Positions 1 to 9,348 of a stretch of 64,000 nt of DNA are shown here, in pieces. Each line of letters starts with the position of its first letter. Within the stretch, counting starts at the first letter, position 1. The notes under the pieces were generated by a model. That model saw only the letters and a program-made list of their open reading frames with translations, ran no database searches and was not told the DNA's origin. The position numbers and the translations under genes were made by a program. The DNA is from an uncultured Georgenia sp. (GTDB lineage Bacteria > Actinomycetota > Actinomycetes > Actinomycetales > Actinomycetaceae): NCBI RefSeq assembly GCF_937958535.1, contig NZ_CALGNQ010000243.1, positions 22,434-86,433 of the forward strand, written 5' to 3'.

Positions 1-1319
1 GGCTCGTCACCGCGCTGGCCCCGGTCATGCGGCAGCACGAGGGCGCCTGGGTCGGCTGGGCGGGCAGCCCGGACCTCTCCCTCGACCCGTTCGAGGCCGA
101 CGGGATCCGGGTGTGGCCGGTGACGCTCAGCGAGAACGAGGTCGCCAACTACTACGAGGGCTTCTCCAACGGCACGCTCTGGCCGCTCTACCACGACGTC
201 ATCGTCCCCCCGGAGTACCACCGGCACTGGTGGAACGCCTACGTCGCCGTCAACCGCCGGTTCGCCGCCGCTGCCGCCGAGGCCGTCGCCGAGGGCGGCA
301 CCGTGTGGGTGCACGACTACCAGCTCCAGCTCGTGCCCGCGGTGCTCCGCATGCTGCGCCCCGACGTGCGCATCGGGTTCTTCAACCACATCCCCTTCCC
401 GCCGGTGGAGATCTTCACCCAGCTGCCCTGGCGACGGCAGGTCGTCGAGGGGCTGCTCGGGGCCGACCTCATCGGGTTCCAGCGCTCCTCCGACGCCGCG
501 AACTTCATGCGGGCCGTGCGGCGGCTGACCCCGCTGACCACCAAGGGCCGCACCGTCACGGTCGGCGCCCGCTGGTCGCGCCCCGAGCGACGGATCCGCG
601 CCGACGTCTTCCCCATCTCCATCGACACCCGCTCCTTCGACGAGCTCGCCGCCAGCGAGCCGGTCCAGCAGCGCGCCGTCGAGATCCGCCGCGAGCTCGG
701 CAGCCCCGACGTGCTGCTGCTCGGCGTCGACCGGCTCGACTACACCAAGGGCATCCGGCACCGGCTCAAGGCCTTCGGCGAGCTGCTCGCCGACGGCCGG
801 GTCACCCCGCCCGAGACCACCCTGGTCCAGATCGCCAGCCCCTCGCGCGAACGGGTCGAGCAGTACCGCCAGCTGCGCGACGAGATCGAGGTGACGGTCG
901 GGCGCATCAACGGCGACTACGGCGTCCTGGGCCGGCCCGCCGTCCACTACATGCACCACTCCTACCCGGCCGAGGAGATGGCCGCGCTCTACCTCGCCGC
1001 CGACGTCATGCTCGTCACCTCGCTGCGTGACGGCATGAACCTCGTCGCCAAGGAGTACGTCGCCGCCCGCCGCGACCTCGGCGGCGTCCTCGTCCTCAGC
1101 GAGTTCACCGGCGCTGCCGACGAGCTCGGCCAGGCCCTCCTCGTCAACCCGCACGACATCGACGGCCTCAAGGCGACGATCATGCGGGCGATCGGGATGG
1201 AGCCGCGGGAGCGGCGGCGCCGGATGCGTGCCCTGCGCCGCCGGGTCATCGAGTTCGACGTCCAGCGCTGGGCCGACGACTTCCTCAACGCCCTGTCCGA
1301 CGTGAGGAGCAACGGATGA
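1..1319 (+). CDS. otsA: trehalose-6-phosphate synthase, 5' partial (OtsA, GT20)
   Basis: Transfers glucose from a nucleotide sugar to glucose-6-phosphate, the first step of trehalose synthesis. The frame is open to the window edge: codons from position 3 read LVTALAPVMRQHEGAWVGW, the conserved N-terminal donor-loop block, so the start lies upstream and the ATG at 27 is internal. Visible family blocks are WVHDYQLQLVP, IGFFNHIPFPP, GVDRLDYTKGI (nucleotide-sugar-binding Arg and Lys) and TSLRDGMNLVAKEY near the C-terminus. Probably only a few dozen N-terminal residues are missing. The stop overlaps the otsB start (ATGA), so the two are translationally coupled. Confidence 0.95.
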   Translation, partial: LVTALAPVMRQHEGAWVGWAGSPDLSLDPFEADGIRVWPVTLSENEVANYYEGFSNGTLWPLYHDVIVPPEYHRHWWNAYVAVNRRFAAAAAEAVAEGGTVWVHDYQLQLVPAVLRMLRPDVRIGFFNHIPFPPVEIFTQLPWRRQVVEGLLGADLIGFQRSSDAANFMRAVRRLTPLTTKGRTVTVGARWSRPERRIRADVFPISIDTRSFDELAASEPVQQRAVEIRRELGSPDVLLLGVDRLDYTKGIRHRLKAFGELLADGRVTPPETTLVQIASPSRERVEQYRQLRDEIEVTVGRINGDYGVLGRPAVHYMHHSYPAEEMAALYLAADVMLVTSLRDGMNLVAKEYVAARRDLGGVLVLSEFTGAADELGQALLVNPHDIDGLKATIMRAIGMEPRERRRRMRALRRRVIEFDVQRWADDFLNALSDVRSNG

Positions 1320-2182
1320 CCGAGCCCACCGGAACCGACGACCCGGGCGTCCCCGGCCCCGGCGTCGACGCCCCGCTGTTCGTCCGCCACCTCGGCGAGG
1401 GGCTGGACCGGGCGCTGCGCGACCTCGCCGCCCTGCCCTCCGTCCTCGTCGCCCTCGACTTCGACGGCGTCCTGGCCCCGCTCGTCGACGACCCGGCGAC
1501 GTCGCGGATCACCCCGGCCGCCGTCGAGGCCATCGCGCGGCTGGACGACCTGCCGGGCATCCACATCGCCCTCATCTCCGGCCGCGACGCCGACACTCTC
1601 GTCTCCCTGGCCGAGGTGCCGGCCGGCACGCTCGTCGTGGGCAGCCACGGCGCGCAGCGCGGCCACGTCGGGCTGTCCCCGGACCGCACACCGTACCTCG
1701 TCGCCCAGCCGCTGGAGCTGACCGACGCGCAGGCCCGCCTGCGCGCGGAGGTGCTGCGTGAGGCGACCGCGCTGACCGAGCGCTACCCCGGCGCCTGGGT
1801 GGAGACCAAGCCGGGCTCCGTCGTCGTCCACTCCCGACGCTGCACGCCCGAGGACGCCGCCGAGCTCACCGCCGCGGTCCTCGCCGGCCCCGCCGCACGC
1901 GAGGGGCTGCGCGTGCAGGAGGGCAAGGACGTCGTCGAGATGGCCGTCGTCCACGCCACCAAGGGGGACGCCGTCGCCGAGCTGCGCGCCGAGGTCTCCC
2001 CGCAGGGCGTGCTCTTCGCCGGTGACGACGTCACCGACGAGGACGCCTTCGCCGTCCTCGGCCCGCACGACGTGGGGATCAAGGTGGGTGACGGCCCGAC
2101 CGCCGCCGGCTACCGCGTCGCCGACCCGGACGAGTTCACCGCCGTCCTGCTGCGCCTCGTCGAGCTACGCGAGCAGGCGTGA
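1316..2182 (+). CDS. otsB: trehalose-6-phosphate phosphatase (HAD superfamily)
   Basis: 288 aa. Dephosphorylates trehalose-6-phosphate to trehalose, a compatible solute. HAD motif I is ALDFDGVLAPL with nucleophile D48 and acid/base D50; motif II lies in LISGRDADTL; the Mg-binding acidic motif is FAGDDVTDEDAF near residue 238. It starts at the ATG overlapping the otsA stop, with the SD-like GAGGAG just upstream inside otsA. The acidic, Pro-rich first 20 residues are probably disordered. The stop codon lies inside a Crp-type palindrome (2178-2193). Confidence 0.95.
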   Translation: MTEPTGTDDPGVPGPGVDAPLFVRHLGEGLDRALRDLAALPSVLVALDFDGVLAPLVDDPATSRITPAAVEAIARLDDLPGIHIALISGRDADTLVSLAEVPAGTLVVGSHGAQRGHVGLSPDRTPYLVAQPLELTDAQARLRAEVLREATALTERYPGAWVETKPGSVVVHSRRCTPEDAAELTAAVLAGPAAREGLRVQEGKDVVEMAVVHATKGDAVAELRAEVSPQGVLFAGDDVTDEDAFAVLGPHDVGIKVGDGPTAAGYRVADPDEFTAVLLRLVELREQA

Positions 2183-2193
2183 CCTGCGTCACG
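2178..2193. promoter_or_regulatory. candidate Crp/GlxR box upstream of ugpC
   Basis: CGTGACCTGCGTCACG is a perfect palindrome of type GTGA-N6-TCAC, matching the consensus I recall for mycobacterial Crp and corynebacterial GlxR. It overlaps the otsB stop and lies about 160 nt before the ugpC start. A crp gene is present at 49696. The rest of 2194-2349 holds a second, weaker inverted repeat (GTGTC at 2275-2279, GACAC at 2286-2290) and an SD AAGGGA at 2335-2340, but no -10 box I trust. Confidence 0.5.
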
Positions 2194-2349
2194 TACCCCG
2201 CGGCGGATGGTCGCCGATGTGCGACACTGTGACCAGCCCTGACGCCACCCCCTCGGGCTTTCGCGGCCGGGCCAGTGTCGAGGCAGACACCTGACACTCT
2301 TCACAACGGATCGTCCGGCACGTACCTGCCGGTGAAGGGATGAACCACG

Positions 2350-3477
<1,128 letters not shown>

Positions 3478-3505
3478 CGGCACACCCGGACCGACGGGAG
3501 CACCG

Positions 3506-3540
3506 CAGGGGCGGACCCGATACTGTCGGGTTCGCCCCTG
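3506..3540 (+). terminator. intrinsic-type hairpin after ugpC
   Basis: 15-bp stem (3506-3520 with 3526-3540) containing a single G-T wobble, 5-nt loop TACTG, no U-tract. It lies between ugpC and the DUF4032 gene. Position 3540 also begins an in-frame GTG for that gene, but a start inside the hairpin arm is unlikely. Confidence 0.7.
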
Positions 3541-3560
3541 TGGCGCGTCAGAGGAGCACG

Positions 3561-4808
3561 ATGGCCCAGTCCCTGGAGATCACCGCGGCGCGGTTGGACC
3601 CCGCGCTCCTCGACCTCCCCTGGGAGCTGGCCCTGGAGGAGTGGCCGGAGTCGGTGCTCGCCGCACTGCCCCGCGGCATCTCCCGCCACGTCGTGCGCTT
3701 CGTCCGGCTCTCCGGCCGCGTCATCGCCGTCAAGGAGATCGGCGAGCGGGTGGCGTTCCACGAGTACGAGCAGCTGCGCAACCTCAACCGGCTCGAGGCG
3801 CCGTCGGTGCGGCCGCTCGCCGTCGTCACCGGCCGGTCGACCCCGCAGGGAGAACCGCTGGACTCCGCGCTCGTCACCGAGCACCTGCAGTACTCCCTGC
3901 CCTACCGCGCCCTGTTCTCCCAGTACCTGCGCCCGGACACGGCCACCCGCCTCATCGACGCGCTCGCCGTGCTGCTCGTGCGGCTGCACCTGCTCGGCTT
4001 CTACTGGGGTGACGTCTCGCTGTCGAACACCCTCTTCCGGCGCGACGCCGGGGAGTTCGCCGCCTACCTCGTGGACGCCGAGACCGGTGAGTTCCAACCC
4101 GAGCTGACCGTCGGGCAGCGCGAGTACGACCTCGACATCGCGCGCACCAACATCATCGGCGAGCTCATGGACCTCCAGGCCGGGGAGATCCTCGACGAGG
4201 ACGTCGACACGATCGAGGTCGGCAACCGGATCGTCGAGCGGTACACCGCGCTGTGGCAGGAGCTCACCGAGACCGAGTCCTTCGACACCGGCGAGCGCTG
4301 GCGGGTGGCCGCCCGGATCAACCGGCTCAACGAGCTGGGCTACGACGTCGGTGAGCTGTCCATCACCACCGACATCGACGGCACCCGCATCCACATCCAG
4401 CCGAAGGTCGTGGACGCCGGGCACCACCACCGCCGGCTCATGCGGCTCACCGGGCTGGACGTCCAGGAGAACCAGGCCCGCCGGATGCTCAACGACCTCG
4501 ACGCCTTCCGGGCCGCCACCGACCGGCAGGGCGACGACGAGGCGTTCGTCGCGCACGACTGGCTCGCCCAGGTCTTCGAGCCCACCGTGCGGGCCATCCC
4601 CCGTGAGCTGCGCGGGAAGCTCGAGCCGGCGGAGATCTTCCACGAGGTGCTCGAGCACCGGTGGTTCCTCGCCGAGCAGCAGCAGCGCGACGTGCCGCTG
4701 CCCGAGGCGGTGCAGTCCTACGTGGAGAACGTGCTGCGCCACCGCCCCGACGAGCGCTCCGTCCTGGGCCTGGACACCGGCTCCCTCCCCCGCCTGGACG
4801 AGCTGTGA
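3561..4808 (+). CDS. DUF4032 protein with kinase-like catalytic loop
   Basis: 415 aa, function not established. The first half resembles the Kdo/WaaP-type lipopolysaccharide-kinase fold: a candidate lysine in RVIAVKEIGERVAFHEYE, a catalytic-loop-like GFYWGDVSLSNTLF and a metal-loop-like YLVDAETGEF. The second half is the DUF4032-specific domain, rich in charged helices. The ATG at 3561 follows SD GAGG at 3551-3554. A kinase activity is inference from motifs; the substrate is unknown, though the trehalose and sugar-import neighbours may hint at carbohydrate metabolism. Confidence 0.75.
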   Translation: MAQSLEITAARLDPALLDLPWELALEEWPESVLAALPRGISRHVVRFVRLSGRVIAVKEIGERVAFHEYEQLRNLNRLEAPSVRPLAVVTGRSTPQGEPLDSALVTEHLQYSLPYRALFSQYLRPDTATRLIDALAVLLVRLHLLGFYWGDVSLSNTLFRRDAGEFAAYLVDAETGEFQPELTVGQREYDLDIARTNIIGELMDLQAGEILDEDVDTIEVGNRIVERYTALWQELTETESFDTGERWRVAARINRLNELGYDVGELSITTDIDGTRIHIQPKVVDAGHHHRRLMRLTGLDVQENQARRMLNDLDAFRAATDRQGDDEAFVAHDWLAQVFEPTVRAIPRELRGKLEPAEIFHEVLEHRWFLAEQQQRDVPLPEAVQSYVENVLRHRPDERSVLGLDTGSLPRLDEL

Positions 4809-4813
4809 CGGGC

Positions 4814-4841
4814 GACGGCCCGGCGTGCCGCCCTGGCCGTC
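4814..4841. terminator. weak bidirectional hairpin between DUF4032 gene and rlmB
   Basis: Inverted repeat GACGGCC (4814-4820) and GGCCGTC (4835-4841) around a 14-nt GC-rich loop, in the convergent gap. The short stem makes this a weaker call than the other hairpins of the window. Confidence 0.35.
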
Positions 4842-4893
4842 ACCGAGGTGGTGTCCGGTTCACGCTCGAGGGTGAGCGCCCCGAGGTACGCCC

Positions 4894-5853
4894 CTACCGG
4901 GCGCGGAGCCGGGCGACCTCGTAGAGCGTGATCCCGGTCGCGACGGCCGCGTTGAGCGACTCGACCTGGGAGGAGATCTCGATCCCGGCCAGCAGGTCAC
5001 AGGTCTCGCGCACGAGCCGGGACAGCCCCTTGCCCTCGGACCCGACGACGACGACGAGCGGCTCGGTGGCCAGCTCGAGGTCGGCGACCGACGTGGGGGC
5101 CCGGCCGTCCAGGCCGACGACGAAGCAGCCGGCCTTCTGGTACTCCTGCAGCGTGCGCACGAGGTTCGTCGCGCGGGCGACCGGGACACGGGCCGCGGCA
5201 CCGGCCGAGACCTTCCACACGGTGGCGGTGACCCCGGCGGAGCGGCGCTCGGGCACGACGACGCCGTCGACGCCGAACGCCCCGGCCGAGCGGAGCACGG
5301 CGCCGAGGTTGTGCGGGTCGGTGACGCCGTCGAGGGCCACGATGAGCGGCGGCCGCCCCTCGGCCCGGGTCAGGAGATCGGCCGGGTCGGCGTACTCGTA
5401 GGGCGGGACCTGGACGGCGATGCCCTGGTGGTTGGCGCCGTCGGTGAGCCGGTCGAGCTCGCCCTTGGTGGCCTCGACGAGGGGCAGGTGGCGGGCCGTG
5501 ACGGCGAGGAGCACCTCACCCAGCCGGTCGTCGGACTCGGCCCGGGCGGCGAGGAACACCTTCTCCACCGGGGTGCCCGCCCGCACCGCCTCGAGGACGG
5601 CGTTGCGGCCCGCGACGAGCTCGCCGCTCACCGCGGGAGGCCTGCGAGTGCTGCGCCGCCGCTCCGCCTCCGCCTTGCGCTTCTCCGCGGCGGCCTTGCG
5701 GGCGGCGGCCGGGTGCCCGGTGCGTTCGGTGGCCTTCGGGGTGGGGCCGCGCCCCTCGAGCCCGCGGCGGCGCTGTCCCCCGCTGCCGACCTGCGGCCCC
5801 TTCTTCGTGCCCGGCTTACGCACCGCTCCGCGGCGCTTGGAGCTTCCGGCCAT
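4894..5853 (-). CDS. rlmB: 23S rRNA (guanosine-2'-O-)methyltransferase, TrmH/SpoU family
   Basis: 319 aa. SAM-dependent 2'-O-ribose methyltransferase of 23S rRNA. A basic, Arg/Lys-rich N-terminal extension (about 90 aa) is followed by the SpoU substrate-binding domain (from GELVAGRNAVLEAVRAG) and the knotted SPOUT domain with motif 1 LDGVTDPHNLGAVLRSAG, motif 2 VVVGSEGKGLSRL and motif 3 SSQVESLNAAVATGITLYE. The ATG at 5853 shares its A with the cysS stop (TGATG), so the much longer open frame upstream is not used. cysS-rlmB adjacency is conserved in actinobacteria. Confidence 0.93.
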   Translation of the reverse strand: MAGSSKRRGAVRKPGTKKGPQVGSGGQRRRGLEGRGPTPKATERTGHPAAARKAAAEKRKAEAERRRSTRRPPAVSGELVAGRNAVLEAVRAGTPVEKVFLAARAESDDRLGEVLLAVTARHLPLVEATKGELDRLTDGANHQGIAVQVPPYEYADPADLLTRAEGRPPLIVALDGVTDPHNLGAVLRSAGAFGVDGVVVPERRSAGVTATVWKVSAGAAARVPVARATNLVRTLQEYQKAGCFVVGLDGRAPTSVADLELATEPLVVVVGSEGKGLSRLVRETCDLLAGIEISSQVESLNAAVATGITLYEVARLRAR

Positions 5854-7292
5854 CAGCGCTGCCCCTTCCCGACGAGCTGCCAGCGGGCACCGTCCGGTGA
5901 GTCCTCGATGACGATCCCGGCCGCCTGCAGCCGGTCCCGCAGGGCGTCCGCCCGCGCCCAGTCCTTGGTGCGCCGCGCCTCGGCCCGTTCCTCGAGCAGC
6001 GCGGGCACGAGCGCCTCGAGCGCGGCCCGGGCGGCGTCGTCGGTGCCCCGCCCGGTGACCCACGGCTCGGCCAGCGGGTCCAGCCCGAGGACGTCGAGCA
6101 TCGAGCGCACCTGGAGCTGGGCCTGCCACACGACGCTGTCCTCACCCGCGGCCAGCGCGTTGTTGCCGGTGCGCACCTGGTCGTGGACGGCCGCGAGCGC
6201 GGCGGAGACGTTGAGGTCGTCGTCCATGGCGGCGACGAACGCCTCCGGGAGCGCGGAGATCGGGCGGGTGGACACCTCCTCCCCGCTCACCTCCCCGACG
6301 CGTTCGACGGCGCGGGAGACGAATCCGCTGAGCCGCTCCCACGCCGCCGCCGCCTCGGCGAGGGAGGCGTCGGAGAACTCGACCGTCGAGCGGTAGTGCA
6401 CGGTGCCCAGCGCGAAGCGGAGCACGACGGCGGGGACCTGCTCGAGCACGTTGCTCACCACGAGCGAGTTGCCCAGCGACTTGCTCATCTTCTCCCCGCC
6501 GACGGTCACCCAGGCGTTGTGCATCCAGTGCTGGGCGAAGCCGTAGCCGGCGGCACGCGACTGGGCCAGCTCGTTCTCGTGGTGCGGGAAGCGCAGGTCG
6601 ATGCCGCCGCCGTGGATGTCGAAGGTCTCCCCGAGGTAGCGGTGGGCCATGGCCGAGCACTCCAGGTGCCAGCCCGGCCGCCCGCGGCCGTAGGGGGTGT
6701 CCCAGGCCGCCGACTCTGGCTCGCCCGGCTTCGGGTTCTTCCACAGCGCGAAGTCGTGCGGGTCGCGCTTGTCGCTCGCCTCCTCCTCCTCGAGGCTCGT
6801 CATGTTCTCCAGCCGCTGGCGGGTGAGGCTGCCGTACTCGGGGAAGGAACGGACGTCGAAGTAGACGTTGGCGCCCTCGCCCCGGTAGGCGTGCCCGCGC
6901 TCGACGAGCCGGTCGATGAGAGCGACCATCTCGGTCACGTGCCCGGTGGCGCGCGGCTCGTAGGTGGGGCGCAGCACGCCGACGGCGTCGTAGGCGGCGG
7001 CGAACTCCTGCTCGAAGCGGTAGGCCCACGCCCACCACGGGACGCCGGCCTCGGTCGACCTGGTGAGGATCTTGTCGTCGATGTCGGTGACGTTGCGGAC
7101 GAGCGTCACCTCCAGCCCGCGACGGCGCAGCCAGCGGACGAGGACGTCGAAGGCGATCCCCGAGCGCAGGTGACCCACGTGCGGGGACCCCTGCACGGTG
7201 GCACCGCACAGGTAGATACCGACGTGCCCCGGCCGGAGGGGGACCAGCTCGCGGTCCGAGCGGGTGGCGGAGTCATGAAGTCGCAGGCTCAC
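5853..7292 (-). CDS. cysS: cysteinyl-tRNA synthetase
   Basis: 479 aa, class I aminoacyl-tRNA synthetase. Zn-ligand C29 is in YLCGATV, the HIGH signature is HVGH at residues 38-41, the second zinc Cys lies in HLECSAM, the HHENE block and KMSKS loop ([11 protein letters not shown]) follow, then the DALR domain. The GTG at 7292 lies 6 nt after a TAGCCT -10 box, indicating a leaderless transcript. It forms an operon with rlmB. Confidence 0.96.
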   Translation of the reverse strand: MSLRLHDSATRSDRELVPLRPGHVGIYLCGATVQGSPHVGHLRSGIAFDVLVRWLRRRGLEVTLVRNVTDIDDKILTRSTEAGVPWWAWAYRFEQEFAAAYDAVGVLRPTYEPRATGHVTEMVALIDRLVERGHAYRGEGANVYFDVRSFPEYGSLTRQRLENMTSLEEEEASDKRDPHDFALWKNPKPGEPESAAWDTPYGRGRPGWHLECSAMAHRYLGETFDIHGGGIDLRFPHHENELAQSRAAGYGFAQHWMHNAWVTVGGEKMSKSLGNSLVVSNVLEQVPAVVLRFALGTVHYRSTVEFSDASLAEAAAAWERLSGFVSRAVERVGEVSGEEVSTRPISALPEAFVAAMDDDLNVSAALAAVHDQVRTGNNALAAGEDSVVWQAQLQVRSMLDVLGLDPLAEPWVTGRGTDDAARAALEALVPALLEERAEARRTKDWARADALRDRLQAAGIVIEDSPDGARWQLVGKGQR

Positions 7293-7298
7293 GTGCCC

Positions 7299-7304
7299 AG
7301 GCTA
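7299..7304 (-). promoter_or_regulatory. -10 box of leaderless cysS
   Basis: TAGCCT, then spacer GGGCAC, then GTG. The 6-nt gap places the transcription start at the start codon. Confidence 0.65.
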
Positions 7305-7330
7305 CCGGCGTGAGGGCCGGACACCCCGAA

Positions 7331-7344
7331 GTCACCTGCGTGAC
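7331..7344. promoter_or_regulatory. inverted repeat upstream of the UMF1-type transporter
   Basis: GTCACCTGCGTGAC, 5-bp arms around 4 nt, in the cysS/transporter divergent gap and about where a -35 region would be for the TACGGT box. A possible operator; the arm orientation is opposite to the GTGA-N6-TCAC Crp pattern. Confidence 0.3.
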
Positions 7345-7356
7345 GCCCGGGGGCGC

Positions 7357-7362
7357 TACGGT
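7357..7362 (+). promoter_or_regulatory. -10 box of leaderless transporter gene
   Basis: TACGGT, spacer GCGCTC (6 nt), then GTG at 7369; no Shine-Dalgarno is visible. Confidence 0.55.
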
Positions 7363-7368
7363 GCGCTC

Positions 7369-8742
7369 GTGAGCACACCCCAGCAGACCCCCACGGCCAG
7401 GCCGCCCGCGAAGCCCGGGCGACGCTTCGGATGGCCGGTCTACGCGTGGAGCCTGTGGGACTGGGGGTCAGCGGCGTTCAACGCCGTGATCACCACCTTC
7501 GTCTTCACGGTCTACATCACCGACGCCGACGCCTTCGGCCCGGGGGCGTCGCAGAAGCTCGGCTGGGTGCTGGCCGGCGCGGGCGCGCTCATCGCGGTGT
7601 GCGCCCCCGTCGCCGGGCTGCGGTCGGACCGCTCGGGGCGGCGCACGTTCTGGCTCGGCGTCAACACCCTCGCCGTCGTCGTCATCTCCGGGGCGCTGTT
7701 CTTCGTCCAGCCCGACCCGGGCTACCTGTGGCTCGGGCTCATCCTCCTCGGCGCCGGCAACATCTTCTTCGAGCTCGCCTCGGTGAACTACTACGCCATG
7801 CTCAACGAGCTGTCCACGCCCCGGACCATCGGCCGGGTGTCGGGGCTGGGCTGGGGCCTGGGCTACATCGGGGGCATCGTCCTGCTTCTCATCGTCTACT
7901 TCGGGCTCATCAGCCCGGACGTGGGGCTCTTCGGGATCACCTCGGACAACGGCATGGACGTCCGCGTCACCATGCTCGTCTGCGCCGTCTGGACGCTCGT
8001 CTTCTCCCTGCCGGTGCTGCTCACGGTGCGCGACGACAAGTCCGCCCGCGGGAGGCTGCCGCGCCTCGGCGTCGTCGGCTCCTACCGGCTGCTCTTCCGG
8101 TCCGTCGCCGAGGTGTGGCGCCGGGACCACCACATCGTCTACTTCCTCGTCGCCAGCGCGATCTTCCGGGACGGGCTGGCCGGGGTGTTCACCTTCGGCG
8201 GGGTCATCGCCGCGACCGTCTTCGGCTTCTCCACCGGGGACGTGATCATCTTCGGCGTCGTCGCCAACCTCGTCGCGGGGGTCGCCACCATCGCCTTCGG
8301 CGCCCTGGACGACCTGCTCGGCCCCAAGCGGGTGATCATCGGCTCGCTCGTGGCGATGATCCTCGCCGGCTTCGGGGTGTTCCTCCTCCACGACCGCGGC
8401 ACCACGGTGTTCTGGGCGCTCGGTCTGCTCCTGTGCGTCTTCGTCGGGCCGGCGCAGTCGGCCTCGCGGACCTTCCTCGCCCGGCTCATCCCCAAGGGCA
8501 AGGAGGGTGAGATCTTCGGGCTGTACGCCACCACCGGCCGCGCCGTCAGCTTCCTCGCCCCCGCGATGTTCTCCGTGGCCATCGCCGTCGGCGCCGCGGT
8601 GAGCGGCATCCCCGCGGCGGACGCCGAGTACTGGGGCATCCTCGGCATCCTCGCGGTGCTCACCCTGGGCCTGCTCCTCCTGCTGCCGGTGCGGGTGACG
8701 GTGCGCAGCGAGAGCGCCCTGCACGAGCCGCCGCCGGCCTGA
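7369..8742 (+). CDS. MFS transporter, UMF1/Atg22-like
   Basis: 457 aa with about 12 hydrophobic segments. The opening block WPVYAWSLWDWGSAAFNAVITTF is typical of the UMF1 (vacuolar effluxer Atg22-like) branch of the major facilitator superfamily. The cytoplasmic loop after the second helix (GLRSDRSGRRTFW) matches the MFS motif A pattern, and a central charged loop (RDDKSARGRL) separates two halves. Substrate unknown; amino-acid efflux is only suggested by homology. It lies on the opposite strand to the cysS and ispD-carD blocks. Confidence 0.85.
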   Translation: MSTPQQTPTARPPAKPGRRFGWPVYAWSLWDWGSAAFNAVITTFVFTVYITDADAFGPGASQKLGWVLAGAGALIAVCAPVAGLRSDRSGRRTFWLGVNTLAVVVISGALFFVQPDPGYLWLGLILLGAGNIFFELASVNYYAMLNELSTPRTIGRVSGLGWGLGYIGGIVLLLIVYFGLISPDVGLFGITSDNGMDVRVTMLVCAVWTLVFSLPVLLTVRDDKSARGRLPRLGVVGSYRLLFRSVAEVWRRDHHIVYFLVASAIFRDGLAGVFTFGGVIAATVFGFSTGDVIIFGVVANLVAGVATIAFGALDDLLGPKRVIIGSLVAMILAGFGVFLLHDRGTTVFWALGLLLCVFVGPAQSASRTFLARLIPKGKEGEIFGLYATTGRAVSFLAPAMFSVAIAVGAAVSGIPAADAEYWGILGILAVLTLGLLLLLPVRVTVRSESALHEPPPA

Positions 8743-8749
8743 GCCGGAC

Positions 8750-8755
8750 TAGCCT
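8750..8755 (+). promoter_or_regulatory. -10 box of leaderless ispF
   Basis: TAGCCT, spacer GGAAGC (6 nt), then ATG at 8762, all within 19 nt of the preceding stop codon. Confidence 0.6.
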
Positions 8756-8761
8756 GGAAGC

Positions 8762-9238
8762 ATGCTGCCGCGTACCGGGATCGGGACCGACGTCCACGCC
8801 TTCGCCCCGCCGGACAGCGACCGGCCCCTCTTCCTCGCCTGTCTCCAGTGGCCGGGTGAGGTCGGCCTCGAGGGCCACTCCGACGGCGACGTCGCCGCGC
8901 ACGCCGCGTGCGACGCGCTGCTCTCCGCGGCCGGTCTGGGTGACCTCGGCTCCCGGTTCGGCACCGCCGACCCGCGGTGGGCGGGGGCCTCGGGCGCGCA
9001 GTTCCTCGCCGCGACCGCCGAGCTCGTGCGCGAGTCGGGCTTCACCATCGGCAACGTCGCGGTCCAGGTCATCGGCAACCGGCCGCGCATCGGTCCCCGC
9101 CGGGAGGAGGCCGCCGCCGCGATGAGCCGGGCGCTCGGCGCCCCGGTCAGCCTGGCCGCCACGACGACCGACGGACTGGGCTTCACGGGACGCGGGGAAG
9201 GGCTGCTCGCCGTCGCGACGGCACTCGTCGCCCGCTGA
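8762..9238 (+). CDS. ispF: 2-C-methyl-D-erythritol 2,4-cyclodiphosphate synthase
   Basis: 158 aa, usual length. MEP isoprenoid pathway: cyclises CDP-ME-2-phosphate with loss of CMP. Metal ligands D10 and H12 (GTDVHAF) and H47 in the [11 protein letters not shown] block; the C-terminal CDP-binding stretch is [15 protein letters not shown]. Usually next to or fused with ispD; here ispD is 780 bp away on the other strand with an RDD gene between. The leaderless-type start has the -10 at 8750. Confidence 0.95.
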   Translation: MLPRTGIGTDVHAFAPPDSDRPLFLACLQWPGEVGLEGHSDGDVAAHAACDALLSAAGLGDLGSRFGTADPRWAGASGAQFLAATAELVRESGFTIGNVAVQVIGNRPRIGPRREEAAAAMSRALGAPVSLAATTTDGLGFTGRGEGLLAVATALVAR

Positions 9239-9348
9239 ACGCTCACCTCCACCCGCCGCGGCCGGGCCGGGCCGTCCCGGGCCGACCAGGCCCTTTCTCG
9301 CCGAATCTTCACTAGCATGACGCGGAATCTCCACACGAAAGGGATGAC

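Noticed and set aside
3540..3560. GTG at 3540 as the DUF4032 start
   Set aside because: It lies at the end of the terminator stem; the ATG at 3561 has an SD at normal distance.
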